NCBI GenBank assembly: GCA_934574045.1 | Contig: CAKTMK010000009.1 | Location: forward strand, 1-64,000 | Length of the DNA stretch: 64,000 bases | Direction of reading: 5' to 3' | Source of the DNA: an uncultured Oscillibacter sp. | GTDB lineage: Bacteria > Bacillota > Clostridia > Oscillospirales > Oscillospiraceae | Shown: positions 8,408 to 16,084 of the stretch, one piece after another | How positions within the stretch are numbered: the first letter of the stretch is position 1 | Layout of the letters: the number at the start of each line of letters is the position of its first letter | The notes under the pieces: model-generated | Told to the model about the DNA's origin: nothing | Databases searched by the model: none | Seen by the model: only the letters and a program-made list of their open reading frames with translations | Program-made: the position numbers and the translations under genes

Positions 8408-9709
8408 ATGCTGGTTCTTGGGATCTTCTGCGCGGAGCTTCTGGTCTGCGTCCTGATGGGGATCTCCATCGTGTACGCGCTGCTGATCGGGCTGGTGCTG
8501 TTCGTCGCCTATGGAAAGCGTAGAGGCTTTACATGGCGCAAATTGGGCGGGATGATCGCCTCCGGTGTGAAAACGGCGCGGAGCGTGATGACCGTTCTGC
8601 TGATGATTGGCGTGCTGACCGGGCTTTGGCGGGCCTGCGGCACGCTGCCGCTCATTATCTGTTATGCGGTGGACCTGCTGCGGCCGGAGACGCTGCTTTT
8701 GACGGCGTTCCTGCTCAACTGCGGCATTTCGCTGCTGATCGGCACCAGCTTCGGCACGGCGGCTACCATGGGCAGCATCTGCATGACGGTGGCGCTGTCC
8801 ATGGGGATGGACCCGGCGATGGTGGGCGGAGCCATTCTGGCGGGCGCGTACTTCGGCGACCGCTGCTCGCCTGTGTCCACCAGCGCGCTGCTGGTCAGCG
8901 AGCTGACGAAAACGGACATCTACGACAACATCCGCCGCATGGTGCGCACGGCGGCGGTCCCGTTCCTGCTGACCTGCGGGATCTACGGGGCGCTGGGCCT
9001 GTGCTTCAGCGGCGGCGGGGAGACGGCAGACCTGCGCCAGATCTTCGGCCGCACGGCGGTCCTGCACGTGAGCGCGCTGATCCCGGCGCTGCTGGTGCTG
9101 GCGCTGGCCGCGCTGCGGGTGAAGGTGAAAAAGGCCATCTGCGCCAGCATCGCCGCGGCGCTCGTGCTGTGCGTCCTTTTGCAGCGCCTGCCCCTCTGGG
9201 ACATTCTCCGCTTCGCCGTCTCCGGCTACACGGCGCGGGACGCGGAAGCCGCCGCGCTGCTGGACGGCGGAGGGATGCTCTCCATGCTGCGGGTGTGCGT
9301 CATCATCTGCGTCTCCTCGGCCTACGCCGGCATTTTTCAAAAGACCGGCCTGCTGGACCGGCTTCAGGAGCAGGTCCGCCGCCTGAGCCGGCGGGCCACG
9401 CCCTTTGCCGCGATGCTCTGCACGGCGGCGCTGACCAGCCTGATCGCCTGCAATCAGACGCTGACCATCATGCTGACCCATCAGGTCTGCGGCGGCACGA
9501 TGGACAAGCCGGAGGACGCGGCCATCGGACTGGAGGATACCGCGGTGGTGGTGGCGCCGCTGGTGCCATGGTCCATCGCCAGCGCCGCGGCGCTGGCCGC
9601 CGCGGGCGCACCGGCGCGCAGCATCCTGTTCGCCTGCTTTTTGTACCTGCTGCCGCTGTGGTCGCTGCTGCGCAGCCTGCGGACGGAGCGGCGGCGGGCG
9701 CAGGCCTGA
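8408..9709 (+). CDS. NhaC-family Na+/H+ antiporter
   Basis: Integral membrane secondary transporter of the NhaC family (Pfam Na_H_antiporter), exchanging sodium or an organic anion for protons. The frame is open from 8135, but the ATG at 8408 (MLVLGIFCAELLV) has GGAGG at 8-9 bases and starts directly at the first membrane helix, giving 433 residues. About eleven hydrophobic segments are visible. Family signatures include GTSFGTAATMGSICM near residue 115, GAYFGDRCSPVSTSALL near 145 and CNQTLTIMLTHQ near 348. The gene stands alone, divergent from the purine operon, with a structured leader. Substrate (Na+/H+ versus malate/lactate exchange as in MleN) cannot be decided from sequence. Confidence 0.85.
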   Translation: MLVLGIFCAELLVCVLMGISIVYALLIGLVLFVAYGKRRGFTWRKLGGMIASGVKTARSVMTVLLMIGVLTGLWRACGTLPLIICYAVDLLRPETLLLTAFLLNCGISLLIGTSFGTAATMGSICMTVALSMGMDPAMVGGAILAGAYFGDRCSPVSTSALLVSELTKTDIYDNIRRMVRTAAVPFLLTCGIYGALGLCFSGGGETADLRQIFGRTAVLHVSALIPALLVLALAALRVKVKKAICASIAAALVLCVLLQRLPLWDILRFAVSGYTARDAEAAALLDGGGMLSMLRVCVIICVSSAYAGIFQKTGLLDRLQEQVRRLSRRATPFAAMLCTAALTSLIACNQTLTIMLTHQVCGGTMDKPEDAAIGLEDTAVVVAPLVPWSIASAAALAAAGAPARSILFACFLYLLPLWSLLRSLRTERRRAQA

Positions 9710-9777
9710 AGCGGCGCCGAAAGTCAGGCTTCAAGGCCGCCGCTTTGCCGGCAGCTTTGAAAATTTTTAATTACCTA

Positions 9778-9806
9778 TTGACAAACTATGTTTGTGGGTA
9801 TATTAT
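9778..9806 (+). promoter_or_regulatory. Sigma-A promoter of the cysteine ABC importer operon
   Basis: TTGACA at 9778-9783 and TATTAT at 9801-9806 are 17 bases apart, an almost perfect sigma-A promoter. Start of transcription is expected near 9813. Just downstream, GAACGG-A-CCGTTC (9821-9833) is a 6-1-6 inverted repeat that could be an operator or a 5' hairpin. Confidence 0.85.
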
Positions 9807-9852
9807 GGCGCCATGGAACGGAACGGACCGTTCGGAAGGGAGGGAGAACGCC

Positions 9853-9972
9853 ATGACCATGTATACGATCGGAATGACGCCGCTGCGGGCGTGTTGCCGC
9901 TGCGCGCGTTTCTCCCGGACGGACCGAATGGTTGGACGCTTCGGCGGCTTTGCGCCGCTGCGCCGATGTTGA
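9853..9972 (+). CDS. Cysteine-rich leader peptide (39 aa)
   Basis: ATG at 9853 is preceded by a strong SD (AGGGAGG near 9839-9845) and opens a 39-residue frame ending TGA at 9970-9972. The peptide contains RACCRCARF, with Cys codons at positions 14, 15 and 17 (9892-9903), and ends in Cys39. It lies between a strong promoter and an intrinsic terminator, directly ahead of a cysteine-type ABC importer. I read it as a regulatory leader whose translation speed over the Cys codons reports charged tRNA-Cys, as in classical amino acid attenuation. It is not similar to any functional protein I know. Confidence 0.6.
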   Translation: MTMYTIGMTPLRACCRCARFSRTDRMVGRFGGFAPLRRC

Positions 9973-10012
9973 CCGTTCAGACGTCGACCGGGAGCCGTGC
10001 GGCTCCCTTTTT
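9912..10012 (+). terminator. Attenuator: antiterminator/terminator switch
   Basis: The intrinsic terminator is GGGAGCC 9990-9996, loop GTGC, GGCTCCC 10001-10007, then TTTTT. Its 5' side is also part of CCGGGAG (9988-9994), which is the exact complement of CTCCCGG at 9912-9918, located 8 bases after the last clustered Cys codon. Pairing of 9912-9918 with 9988-9994 would prevent terminator formation. A ribosome waiting at Cys14 would leave this pairing free (read-through); one that finishes at the stop codon would favour the terminator. A separate hairpin, TCGGCG with CGCCGA around 9941-9966, lies between them. Confidence 0.65.
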
Positions 10013-10086
10013 GCTGCGCGGAAGGTGCGGCGTGCGGCTTTGCGGCCCGAAAGCATAGAAAACCGATGGGAAAGGTGGAAACGCCC

Positions 10087-10746
10087 GTGAGCTGGGAATT
10101 TATCCGGCAGTACCTGCCGCTTTACGAGCAGGCGGCATGGCTGACGCTGCGGCTGGGCCTGATGGGGATCGCGCTGGCGGTCGGGATCGGCCTTGTGTGC
10201 GCGGCGGTCCAGTATGAAAGGGTGCCGGTCCTGCGGCGGATCGTGGGGGCGTACATCGAGCTGAGCCGGAACACTCCGCTGCTCATCCAGCTCTTTTTCA
10301 TCTATTACGGGCTGCCCAAGCTGGGCATCCGTACGGACGCCGCGGCCTGCGGCGTGGCGGGCCTTGCGTTTCTGGGCGGGAGCTATATGGCCGAGGCGTT
10401 CCGCAGCGGGCTGGAGGCGGTGGATACCGTCCAGACCGAGAGCGCGCTGAGCCTGGGCATGACGCGGATGCAGGCCATGCGGTACGTGATTTTGCCGCAG
10501 GCGGCCTCCGTCAGTGTTCCGGCGTTCATGGCCAACGTGATCTTTCTTCTGAAGGAGACCAGCGTGTTCAGCGCCGTCAGCCTGATGGACCTGATGTTCA
10601 CGGCCAAGGACCTGATCGGCCTGTACTCCAAGACCACGGAGAGCCTGTTTTTGCTGGTAGTGTTCTACCTCATCATTCTTCTGCCGGTGTCCCTGCTGGG
10701 GAGCCTTCTGGAAAGGAGGCTGCGCTATGCCGGATTTGGGGCTTGA
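10087..10746 (+). CDS. Amino acid ABC transporter permease (cysteine-type), first subunit
   Basis: Membrane subunit of the polar amino acid (HisMQ-type) family. The GTG at 10087 (MSWEFIRQYLPLY) follows AGGTGG and is my preferred start (219 residues); an in-frame ATG at 10066 lacks an SD but is possible. Five membrane segments are visible, and the EAA loop that contacts the ATPase reads SALSLGMTRMQAMRYVILPQA near residue 125. It is the first structural gene after the attenuator and its end overlaps the second permease by 20 bases, so both are likely made in equal amounts. Confidence 0.88.
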   Translation: MSWEFIRQYLPLYEQAAWLTLRLGLMGIALAVGIGLVCAAVQYERVPVLRRIVGAYIELSRNTPLLIQLFFIYYGLPKLGIRTDAAACGVAGLAFLGGSYMAEAFRSGLEAVDTVQTESALSLGMTRMQAMRYVILPQAASVSVPAFMANVIFLLKETSVFSAVSLMDLMFTAKDLIGLYSKTTESLFLLVVFYLIILLPVSLLGSLLERRLRYAGFGA

Positions 10747-11401
10747 GGTCCTGTGGAAGGGCAAAAACGCCGCCCGTCTGCTGGCCGGACTGTGGACCGC
10801 GCTGCGCATCAGCCTGATCTCCGTGGTCATCAGCATCCCGCTGGGCATCCTGCTGGGGGCGCTGATGACCCGGCGGAACCCCATCGTCCGGGCGGTCCTG
10901 CGGCTGTATCTGGAGTTTATCCGCATCATGCCCCAGATGGTGCTGCTGTTCCTCGCCTATTTCGGAACGACCCGGGCCTTCGGCTGGGACCTCTCCGGCG
11001 AGACGGCGTCCATCATCGTGTTCACCCTCTGGGGAACGGCGGAGATGAGCGATCTGGTTCGGGGCGCGCTCATTTCCATCCCGAAGCACCAGTATGAGAG
11101 CGGCGAGGCGCTGGGCCTGACCCGGGCGCAGACGTATCTTTACATCATCATCCCCCAGACGGTGCGGCGGCTGCTGCCGCTGTCCATCAACCTCATCACG
11201 CGGATGATAAAGACCACCAGCCTGATCCTGATGATCGGCGTGGTGGAGGTGCTGAAGGTGGCCCAGCAGATCATCGAAGCCAACCGCACCGCCAGCCCCA
11301 ACGCGGCCTTCGGTGTGTACCTGACCGTGTTCGTGCTGTATTTCCTCGCCTGCTGGCCCATCAGTCTGCTGGCGCGGCATCTGGAAAAGAAATGGAGGTA
11401 A
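10727..11401 (+). CDS. Amino acid ABC transporter permease (cysteine-type), second subunit
   Basis: Second HisMQ-type membrane subunit, 224 residues, with ATG at 10727 behind AAGGAGG inside the end of the first permease gene. Hydrophobic segments begin near residue 20 (GLWTALRISLISVVISIPLGIL); the EAA loop is GEALGLTRAQTYLYIIIPQT near 125. Two different permeases followed by one ATPase and one binding protein are the usual heterodimeric arrangement of this family. Seven bases separate it from the ATPase gene. Confidence 0.9.
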   Translation: MPDLGLEVLWKGKNAARLLAGLWTALRISLISVVISIPLGILLGALMTRRNPIVRAVLRLYLEFIRIMPQMVLLFLAYFGTTRAFGWDLSGETASIIVFTLWGTAEMSDLVRGALISIPKHQYESGEALGLTRAQTYLYIIIPQTVRRLLPLSINLITRMIKTTSLILMIGVVEVLKVAQQIIEANRTASPNAAFGVYLTVFVLYFLACWPISLLARHLEKKWR

Positions 11402-11407
11402 GCGGCC

Positions 11408-12175
11408 ATGAGCGAACCGCTTTTGGAGGTCTCCCACCTGACCAAGCGATACGGACAGACCGAGGTCCTGCACGACGTGAGCTTCTCCGTCCGGCAGGGC
11501 GAGGTGGTGGTGATCCTCGGCCCCAGCGGCTGCGGAAAGAGCACGCTGCTGCGGTGCATCAACGCGCTGGAGCCGGTCCAGAGCGGAGAGATCCGTCTGG
11601 GCGGCGCACCCATCGACCGCTCCGCCAAAAATCTCCCCGCCCTGCGGCGGCGGATCGGCATGGTGTTCCAGAGCTATGAGCTGTTTCCGCACCTGACGGT
11701 GCTGGACAACATCCTGCTGGCCCCCTGCAAGGTGCTGAAAAAGAAGCGGGAGGAGGTCCGGGAGGAGGCGCGCGCGCTTTTGAAGCGGGTGGGCCTGCTG
11801 GAAAAGGAGAACAGCTATCCCCGGGAGCTGTCCGGCGGACAGAAGCAGCGGGTCGCCATCGTGCGGGCGCTGTGCATGCACCCGGAGCTGCTGCTGTTCG
11901 ATGAGGTGACGGCGGCGCTGGACCCGGAGATGGTCCGGGAGGTGCTGGACGTGATGCTGGATCTGGCCCGGGAGGGCAAGACCATGCTTATCGTGACCCA
12001 CGAGATGCAGTTTGCCCGGGCGGTGGCCGACCGCGTGCTGTTTCTGGACGGCGGCGGGATCGCCGAGGAGGCCGCGCCGGACGAGTTCTTTGACCGCCCG
12101 AAAACGGAACGGGCGAAGCAGTTTTTGAATATGTTCGAGTTTGACGCGGTCAGACCCGAAAAGAAGACCGAATGA
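11408..12175 (+). CDS. Amino acid ABC transporter ATP-binding protein
   Basis: Cytoplasmic ATPase that powers the importer. The 255-residue protein has Walker A GPSGCGKST near residue 38, Q-loop MVFQSYELFPHLTVLDN near 82, signature LSGGQKQRVAI near 138, Walker B LLLFDEVTAALDPE near 158 and the switch His in VTHEMQFA near 195. All catalytic residues are present. It sits between the permease pair and the binding protein in a single operon controlled by the upstream attenuator. Confidence 0.93.
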   Translation: MSEPLLEVSHLTKRYGQTEVLHDVSFSVRQGEVVVILGPSGCGKSTLLRCINALEPVQSGEIRLGGAPIDRSAKNLPALRRRIGMVFQSYELFPHLTVLDNILLAPCKVLKKKREEVREEARALLKRVGLLEKENSYPRELSGGQKQRVAIVRALCMHPELLLFDEVTAALDPEMVREVLDVMLDLAREGKTMLIVTHEMQFARAVADRVLFLDGGGIAEEAAPDEFFDRPKTERAKQFLNMFEFDAVRPEKKTE

Positions 12176-12239
12176 CCCGGCGCGCCCGCGCCGGAGATCC
12201 TGAAACAAAACGACCGATCATAAAAGGAGTTGCTTTATC

Positions 12240-13130
12240 ATGAAAAACCTGAAGAAGATCCTCGCGCTGACCCTGGCCCTTTCCGCCGCGCTGGCCACGA
12301 CCGCCTGCGGCTCCGGCAGCGCGCCCGCGGCGTCCGGCTCGGCCTCCGGCAGCGGGGCGGACGGCAAGACCGTCTACCGTATGCTGGACCAGATCAAGGA
12401 GAGCGGCACGATCAACATCGGCGTGTTTTCCGATAAGAACCCGTTCGGCTACGTGGATGAGAACGGCGAGTATCAGGGCTACGATGTGTACTTCGCCGAC
12501 CGGCTGGCCAAGGATCTGGGCGTGGAGGTGAACTACGTCTCCACCGAGGCGGCCAACCGCATCGAGTATCTCCAGACCGGCAAGGTGGACGTAATCCTCG
12601 CCAACTTCACCGTCACACCCCAGCGGGCGGAGGAGGTGGACTTCGCCCTGCCGTACATGAACGTGGCGCTGGGCGTCGTCTCCCCGGATAGCCGGGTGAT
12701 CGACAGTCTGGAGAACTGGGATGAAAACGACGAGATGATCGTCATTTCCGGCACCACGGCCGAGACCTATCTGACGGAGAGCTATCCCAACATCAAACTC
12801 CAGAAGTACGATACCTATGCCAACGCTAAGAACGCCATTGAGAACGGAAACGGCGCGGCGTGGGCCAACGACAACACGGAGGTCATCGCCTTCGCCCTCC
12901 AGAACCCCGGCTACACCGTGGGCATCTCCACGCTGGGCAGCAGCGACACCATCGCTCCCGCCGTATCCAAGGGCAACCAGACGCTGCTGGACTGGATCAA
13001 CAGCGAGATCGAGAGCCTGGGCAAGGAGCAGTTCTTCCACGCCGATTATGAGGCCACACTGGTGGACACCTACGGGCTGGAATACGAGGACAGCCTTGTG
13101 GTGGAGGGCGGCGCTGCCGCGCAGAACTGA
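12240..13130 (+). CDS. Cysteine-binding lipoprotein of ABC importer (CjaA-like)
   Basis: Extracellular substrate-binding lipoprotein, 296 residues. The signal peptide ends in the lipobox LATTAC (Cys23), followed by a Gly/Ser/Ala-rich tether. The mature part closely follows the Campylobacter cysteine-binding protein CjaA pattern as I remember it: INIGVFSDKNPFGYVDENG, GYDVYFADRLAKDLG, VDVILANFTVTPQRAEEVDF, LPYMNVALGVVSP and STLGSSDTIAPAVSKGN all have direct counterparts. That resemblance, together with the Cys-rich leader peptide, points to cysteine or cystine as substrate. It is the last gene of the operon, followed by a terminator. Confidence 0.85.
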   Translation: MKNLKKILALTLALSAALATTACGSGSAPAASGSASGSGADGKTVYRMLDQIKESGTINIGVFSDKNPFGYVDENGEYQGYDVYFADRLAKDLGVEVNYVSTEAANRIEYLQTGKVDVILANFTVTPQRAEEVDFALPYMNVALGVVSPDSRVIDSLENWDENDEMIVISGTTAETYLTESYPNIKLQKYDTYANAKNAIENGNGAAWANDNTEVIAFALQNPGYTVGISTLGSSDTIAPAVSKGNQTLLDWINSEIESLGKEQFFHADYEATLVDTYGLEYEDSLVVEGGAAAQN

Positions 13131-13144
13131 ACGGAAGCTCCGCC

Positions 13145-13181
13145 GGACGCGGAGGGCCGGATGGTCCTCCGCGTCCTTTTT
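13145..13181 (+). terminator. Intrinsic terminator of the cysteine importer operon
   Basis: GGACGCGGAGG pairs with CCTCCGCGTCC around a short loop and runs into TTTTT. It ends the ABC operon before the next gene. Confidence 0.9.
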
Positions 13182-13240
13182 CGCCCGGCCGCACCGCCGC
13201 CGGCTTCCTCAAAAGCGGGTCATGCTGCGATAAGGACTGC

Positions 13241-13969
13241 GTGGAGGACCTGCGCTTCTATCCCAGACTCCAGTATGTGGACGTCATCAACCGCGCCCTG
13301 TCCGTCAAGGGCGGCAGCGCCAAGCTGCTGCACGTGTATGTGGATGTGGAGCCGGTGACGTTCAACCGGGGCTTCTTCACCGTGGATATGCGCTTTTTCT
13401 ATCAGGTGACGCTTCAGGCGTATCTGAGTACGCCTGCGCCGGTGACGGTGGAGGGCCTGTGCGTGTTCGACAAGCGGGTGCTGCTGTTCGGCAGCGAGGG
13501 GAGCGCCAAGATCTTCTCATCCGAGTTCCGCGCCGGGGAGCCGGACGCCCAGTGCCTGCGCCAGAGCAATCTGCCCGTGGCGGTGGTGGAGGCCGTCGAT
13601 CCCATCGTGCTGGACGCGAAGCTGGTGGAGTCCTGCGGCTGCCGTCCCTGCGACTGCGACCTGTGCGAGGTCCCGTCCTTCGTCAGCGGCTTCTTCGGCG
13701 GCGAGCTGTCCAGCGGGGACGACGCGCGGCGCGTCTATGTGACGCTGGGGCAGTTCTCCATCGTGCGGCTGGAGCGGGACTCCCAGCTCCTGATCCCCGT
13801 GTACGATTACTGCATGCCCGAGAAGGAGTGCTCCGGCGGTCCCTGCGAGGACCCCTGCGGGCTGTTCCGCAACATCAGCTTCCCTGTGGGCGAGTTCTTC
13901 CCGCCCAACACGATCTGCCGTCCCGAGACGTACGAGGAGACCCGGAATCTTTGCAGCTGCTGCCAGTGA
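13241..13969 (+). CDS. Conserved Cys-rich protein of unknown function
   Basis: I do not recognise a function. From the GTG at 13241 the protein has 242 residues, starting MEDLRFYPRLQYVDVINRAL. It has no membrane segment or signal peptide. Cysteines cluster in CGCRPCDCDLC near residue 128, CMPEKECSGGPCEDPCG near 190 and CSCCQ at the C-terminus, suggesting metal binding or a cross-linked structural role. The frame stays open upstream without ATG, GTG or TTG and would add SCCDKDC directly before the GTG, so the annotated start may not be the native one. It lies between two terminators, just ahead of the spoIIIA operon, and may be transcribed alone. A spore-associated role is only a guess from position. 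Confidence 0.7.
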   Translation: MEDLRFYPRLQYVDVINRALSVKGGSAKLLHVYVDVEPVTFNRGFFTVDMRFFYQVTLQAYLSTPAPVTVEGLCVFDKRVLLFGSEGSAKIFSSEFRAGEPDAQCLRQSNLPVAVVEAVDPIVLDAKLVESCGCRPCDCDLCEVPSFVSGFFGGELSSGDDARRVYVTLGQFSIVRLERDSQLLIPVYDYCMPEKECSGGPCEDPCGLFRNISFPVGEFFPPNTICRPETYEETRNLCSCCQ

Positions 13970-13975
13970 GCGAGC

Positions 13976-14006
13976 GCCCGGCATCGAAGGATGCCGGGCG
14001 TTTTTC
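13976..14006 (+). terminator. Intrinsic terminator after the Cys-rich protein
   Basis: GCCCGGCATC 13976-13985, loop GAAG, GATGCCGGGC 13990-13999, followed by GTTTTTC. A ten-pair perfect stem. Confidence 0.92.
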
Positions 14007-14025
14007 TGCCTGCCCGTTTTTTCCG

Positions 14026-14055
14026 GTCATAAAGTGGGACGGGCTTTCATATGCT
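14026..14055 (+). promoter_or_regulatory. Candidate sigma-E promoter of spoIIIA
   Basis: GTCATAA at 14026-14032 and CATATGCT at 14048-14055 are 15 bases apart and resemble the mother-cell sigma-E elements (-35 ATA core, -10 CATACAAT). The B. subtilis spoIIIA operon is sigma-E controlled, which supports the reading. The match is partial. Confidence 0.45.
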
Positions 14056-14079
14056 GGACCATCGACAGGGGGGATGCGC

Positions 14080-14985
14080 ATGGAGCAGCGGGAGGAGATC
14101 GCCAGATACCGGCAGGCGGCGGCGTTTCTGCCGGTGCGTTTGCGGCGGCTGGCGGAGACGCTTCCGCCGGAGGAGCAGGCGGAGGCGGAGGAGCTTCGGC
14201 TCCGGGCGGGACGGCCCATGACCGTCCTGCTCCCGGACGGGGAGGTTTGCCCGTGGCGGGCGGAGCCGCCGGTGGAGCCGGAGGAGCTGGAGACGCTGTG
14301 CGACCTTGGAACGGAGTTTTCCCGGTATGCCGCCGCCGAGACGCTGCGGGCGGGCTTCCTGCCCGTGCGGGGCGGGTTCCGGATCGGCTTCTGCGGCACC
14401 GCGGTGATGAAAGACGGCATCTGCACGAATCTGACGGACCTCTCCTCGGCCAACGTGCGGATCGGGCGGGAGAAGCGGGGCGTCGCGGCGGAGCTGGCCC
14501 GGCGGCTGCTGGCGGACGGCGGGCCGGAGAGCACGCTGCTGCTCTCTCCGCCGGGCGGAGGAAAGACCACGCTCCTGCGGGATCTGATCCGCTGCATCTC
14601 GGAGGCGGGCTTCCGGGTGGGGCTGGCGGACGAGCGGGGCGAGCTGGCCGTCTGCTACCGCGGGCGGCCGCAGATGGACGTGGGGCCGTGCACCGACGTG
14701 CTGGACGCCTGCCCCAAGGCGGCGGCGATCCCCATGCTGGTGCGGACGATGAATCCCCAGATCGTCGCCACCGACGAGATCACCGCGGAGGAGGACATCC
14801 GCGCCGCGGTCATGGCGGCGGGATGCGGGGTGCGGCTGCTGGCCACCGTCCACGCGGCGGACGTGCAGGAGCTGCGGCAGAAGCCGCTGTATGTCCGGCT
14901 TCTGGAGACAAGGGTGTTCCGGTACGCGGTGTGCATCCGCCGGACGGCGGAGGGACGGGCCTACGGATTGGAGGAGCTGCCATGA
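14080..14985 (+). CDS. spoIIIAA: Stage III sporulation protein AA (ATPase)
   Basis: Mother-cell ATPase of the SpoIIIA-SpoIIQ channel that links mother cell and forespore. The ATG at 14080 (MEQREEIARY) is 6 bases from AGGGGGG; an in-frame ATG two codons upstream abuts the SD and is unlikely. The 301-residue protein has Walker A SPPGGGKTTLLRDL near residue 155, LADERGELAVCYRG near 188 and a Walker B-like TNPQIVATDEI region near 225, typical of this secretion-type ATPase. It opens an eight-gene operon in the canonical AA-AH order, with ATGA overlap to spoIIIAB. Confidence 0.95.
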   Translation: MEQREEIARYRQAAAFLPVRLRRLAETLPPEEQAEAEELRLRAGRPMTVLLPDGEVCPWRAEPPVEPEELETLCDLGTEFSRYAAAETLRAGFLPVRGGFRIGFCGTAVMKDGICTNLTDLSSANVRIGREKRGVAAELARRLLADGGPESTLLLSPPGGGKTTLLRDLIRCISEAGFRVGLADERGELAVCYRGRPQMDVGPCTDVLDACPKAAAIPMLVRTMNPQIVATDEITAEEDIRAAVMAAGCGVRLLATVHAADVQELRQKPLYVRLLETRVFRYAVCIRRTAEGRAYGLEELP

Positions 14986-15476
14986 AGCTGCTGGGAGCGG
15001 CGCTGGTGCTGGCGGGCTTCGGCGCGGCGTGGCGGTCGCAGCTGCGGGCGTGGCGGCAGGAGGAGGAGACGCTGGCCTGTCTGGCGGCGGCGCTGGAGCA
15101 GCTCTGTGCCCGCATCCGGCTGACCCGCAGACCGCTGCCGCGGCTCCTGCGGGAGGTGAGCGGCGGGGGACGCTCTCCCGCGGAGACGTGCCTGCGGGAG
15201 ACGGCGGCGGCGATGGAGCGGGGCGAGCCGCCCTCGCGGGCGTGGGCCGCGGCCTGCCGGACGCTCCCACTGGGAGAGACGGCGCGCTCCGCCGCCGCGG
15301 AGCTGGGCGGCGCGCTGTCCGGCGGCGAGGAGGATATCTGTAAAGCGATCCAGCTTGCGGCAGACCGGCTGCGAGGAGAATTGACGGAGCTTCGGCATGA
15401 AAAGCGTGACCGGGCCAAACGGAGCGGAGCAGTCTGCTTCTCCGCCGCGGCGCTGGTCATCATTCTTCTGCTGTAA
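14982..15476 (+). CDS. spoIIIAB: Stage III sporulation protein AB
   Basis: Membrane component of the SpoIIIA complex, with a GspF-like cytoplasmic helical region. The 164-residue protein starts at the ATG overlapping the spoIIIAA stop. One hydrophobic segment lies at the N-terminus (LLGAALVLAGFGAAW) and another at the C-terminus (VCFSAAALVIILLL), with a helical Arg/Glu-rich region between. Very high GC and many alanines. Function is inferred from family and gene order. Confidence 0.93.
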   Translation: MKLLGAALVLAGFGAAWRSQLRAWRQEEETLACLAAALEQLCARIRLTRRPLPRLLREVSGGGRSPAETCLRETAAAMERGEPPSRAWAAACRTLPLGETARSAAAELGGALSGGEEDICKAIQLAADRLRGELTELRHEKRDRAKRSGAVCFSAAALVIILLL

Positions 15477-15500
15477 AGGGTTTACGAAAGGAATTTTGCC

Positions 15501-15695
15501 ATGGATGTGGATCTGATTTTCCGGATCGCCGCCATCGGGATCCTGGTGGCGGTGCTCAACCAGCTTCTGGTGCGCTCCGGACGGGAGGAGCAGGCCATGA
15601 TGACGACGCTGGCGGGACTGGTGGTGGTGCTGATGATGATGGTGCGGCAGATCAGCAGTCTGTTTCAGCTCATCAAGGACCTGTTCGGCTTCTGA
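15501..15695 (+). CDS. spoIIIAC: Stage III sporulation protein AC
   Basis: Small membrane protein (64 residues) of the SpoIIIA channel. Two hydrophobic helices, residues 6-24 (IFRIAAIGILVAVLNQLLV) and 36-52, are joined by SGREEQAMMTT. SD GAAAGGAATTTTGCC precedes the ATG. Its stop overlaps the spoIIIAD start (TGATG). Strongly conserved family; identification is secure from sequence and position. Confidence 0.94.
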   Translation: MDVDLIFRIAAIGILVAVLNQLLVRSGREEQAMMTTLAGLVVVLMMMVRQISSLFQLIKDLFGF

Positions 15696-16084
15696 TGGAG
15701 CAGGTGATCCAGACGGCGGCGGTGTGCGTCCTGACGGCGCTGCTGGCCGCGGTGGTGCGCCGGGGCGCGCCGGAGGCGGCGCTGCTGCTGGGACTTGCGG
15801 CGGCAGTGGGGGTCCTGCTGGCCCTGTCCGGCGAGCTGCGGACGCTGGCGGGCTTTTTCACGGAGCTGGCCGCGCGGACCGGCGCGGCGGACGGCATTTT
15901 TCTGCCGCTGTATAAGACCATCGGCATTGCGTTGGTGGTCAAGGTGGGGGCCAGCCTGTGCCGGGACGCGGGAACGGCGGCATTGGCCTCCGCACTGGAG
16001 ATCTCTGGCGCGGCGTGCGCGCTGCTGGCGGCGCTGCCGCTGCTGGAGCGGACGCTGAGCGTCCTGTTGGAGCTGATGGAATGA
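15695..16084 (+). CDS. spoIIIAD: Stage III sporulation protein AD
   Basis: Membrane protein (129 residues) of the SpoIIIA channel with about four hydrophobic segments, starting MEQVIQTAAVCVLTALLAAVV. YKTIGIALVVKVGASLCRDAG near residue 73 is characteristic of the family. ATG overlaps the end of spoIIIAC and its stop overlaps the spoIIIAE start, so translation is coupled on both sides. Confidence 0.94.
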   Translation: MEQVIQTAAVCVLTALLAAVVRRGAPEAALLLGLAAAVGVLLALSGELRTLAGFFTELAARTGAADGIFLPLYKTIGIALVVKVGASLCRDAGTAALASALEISGAACALLAALPLLERTLSVLLELME

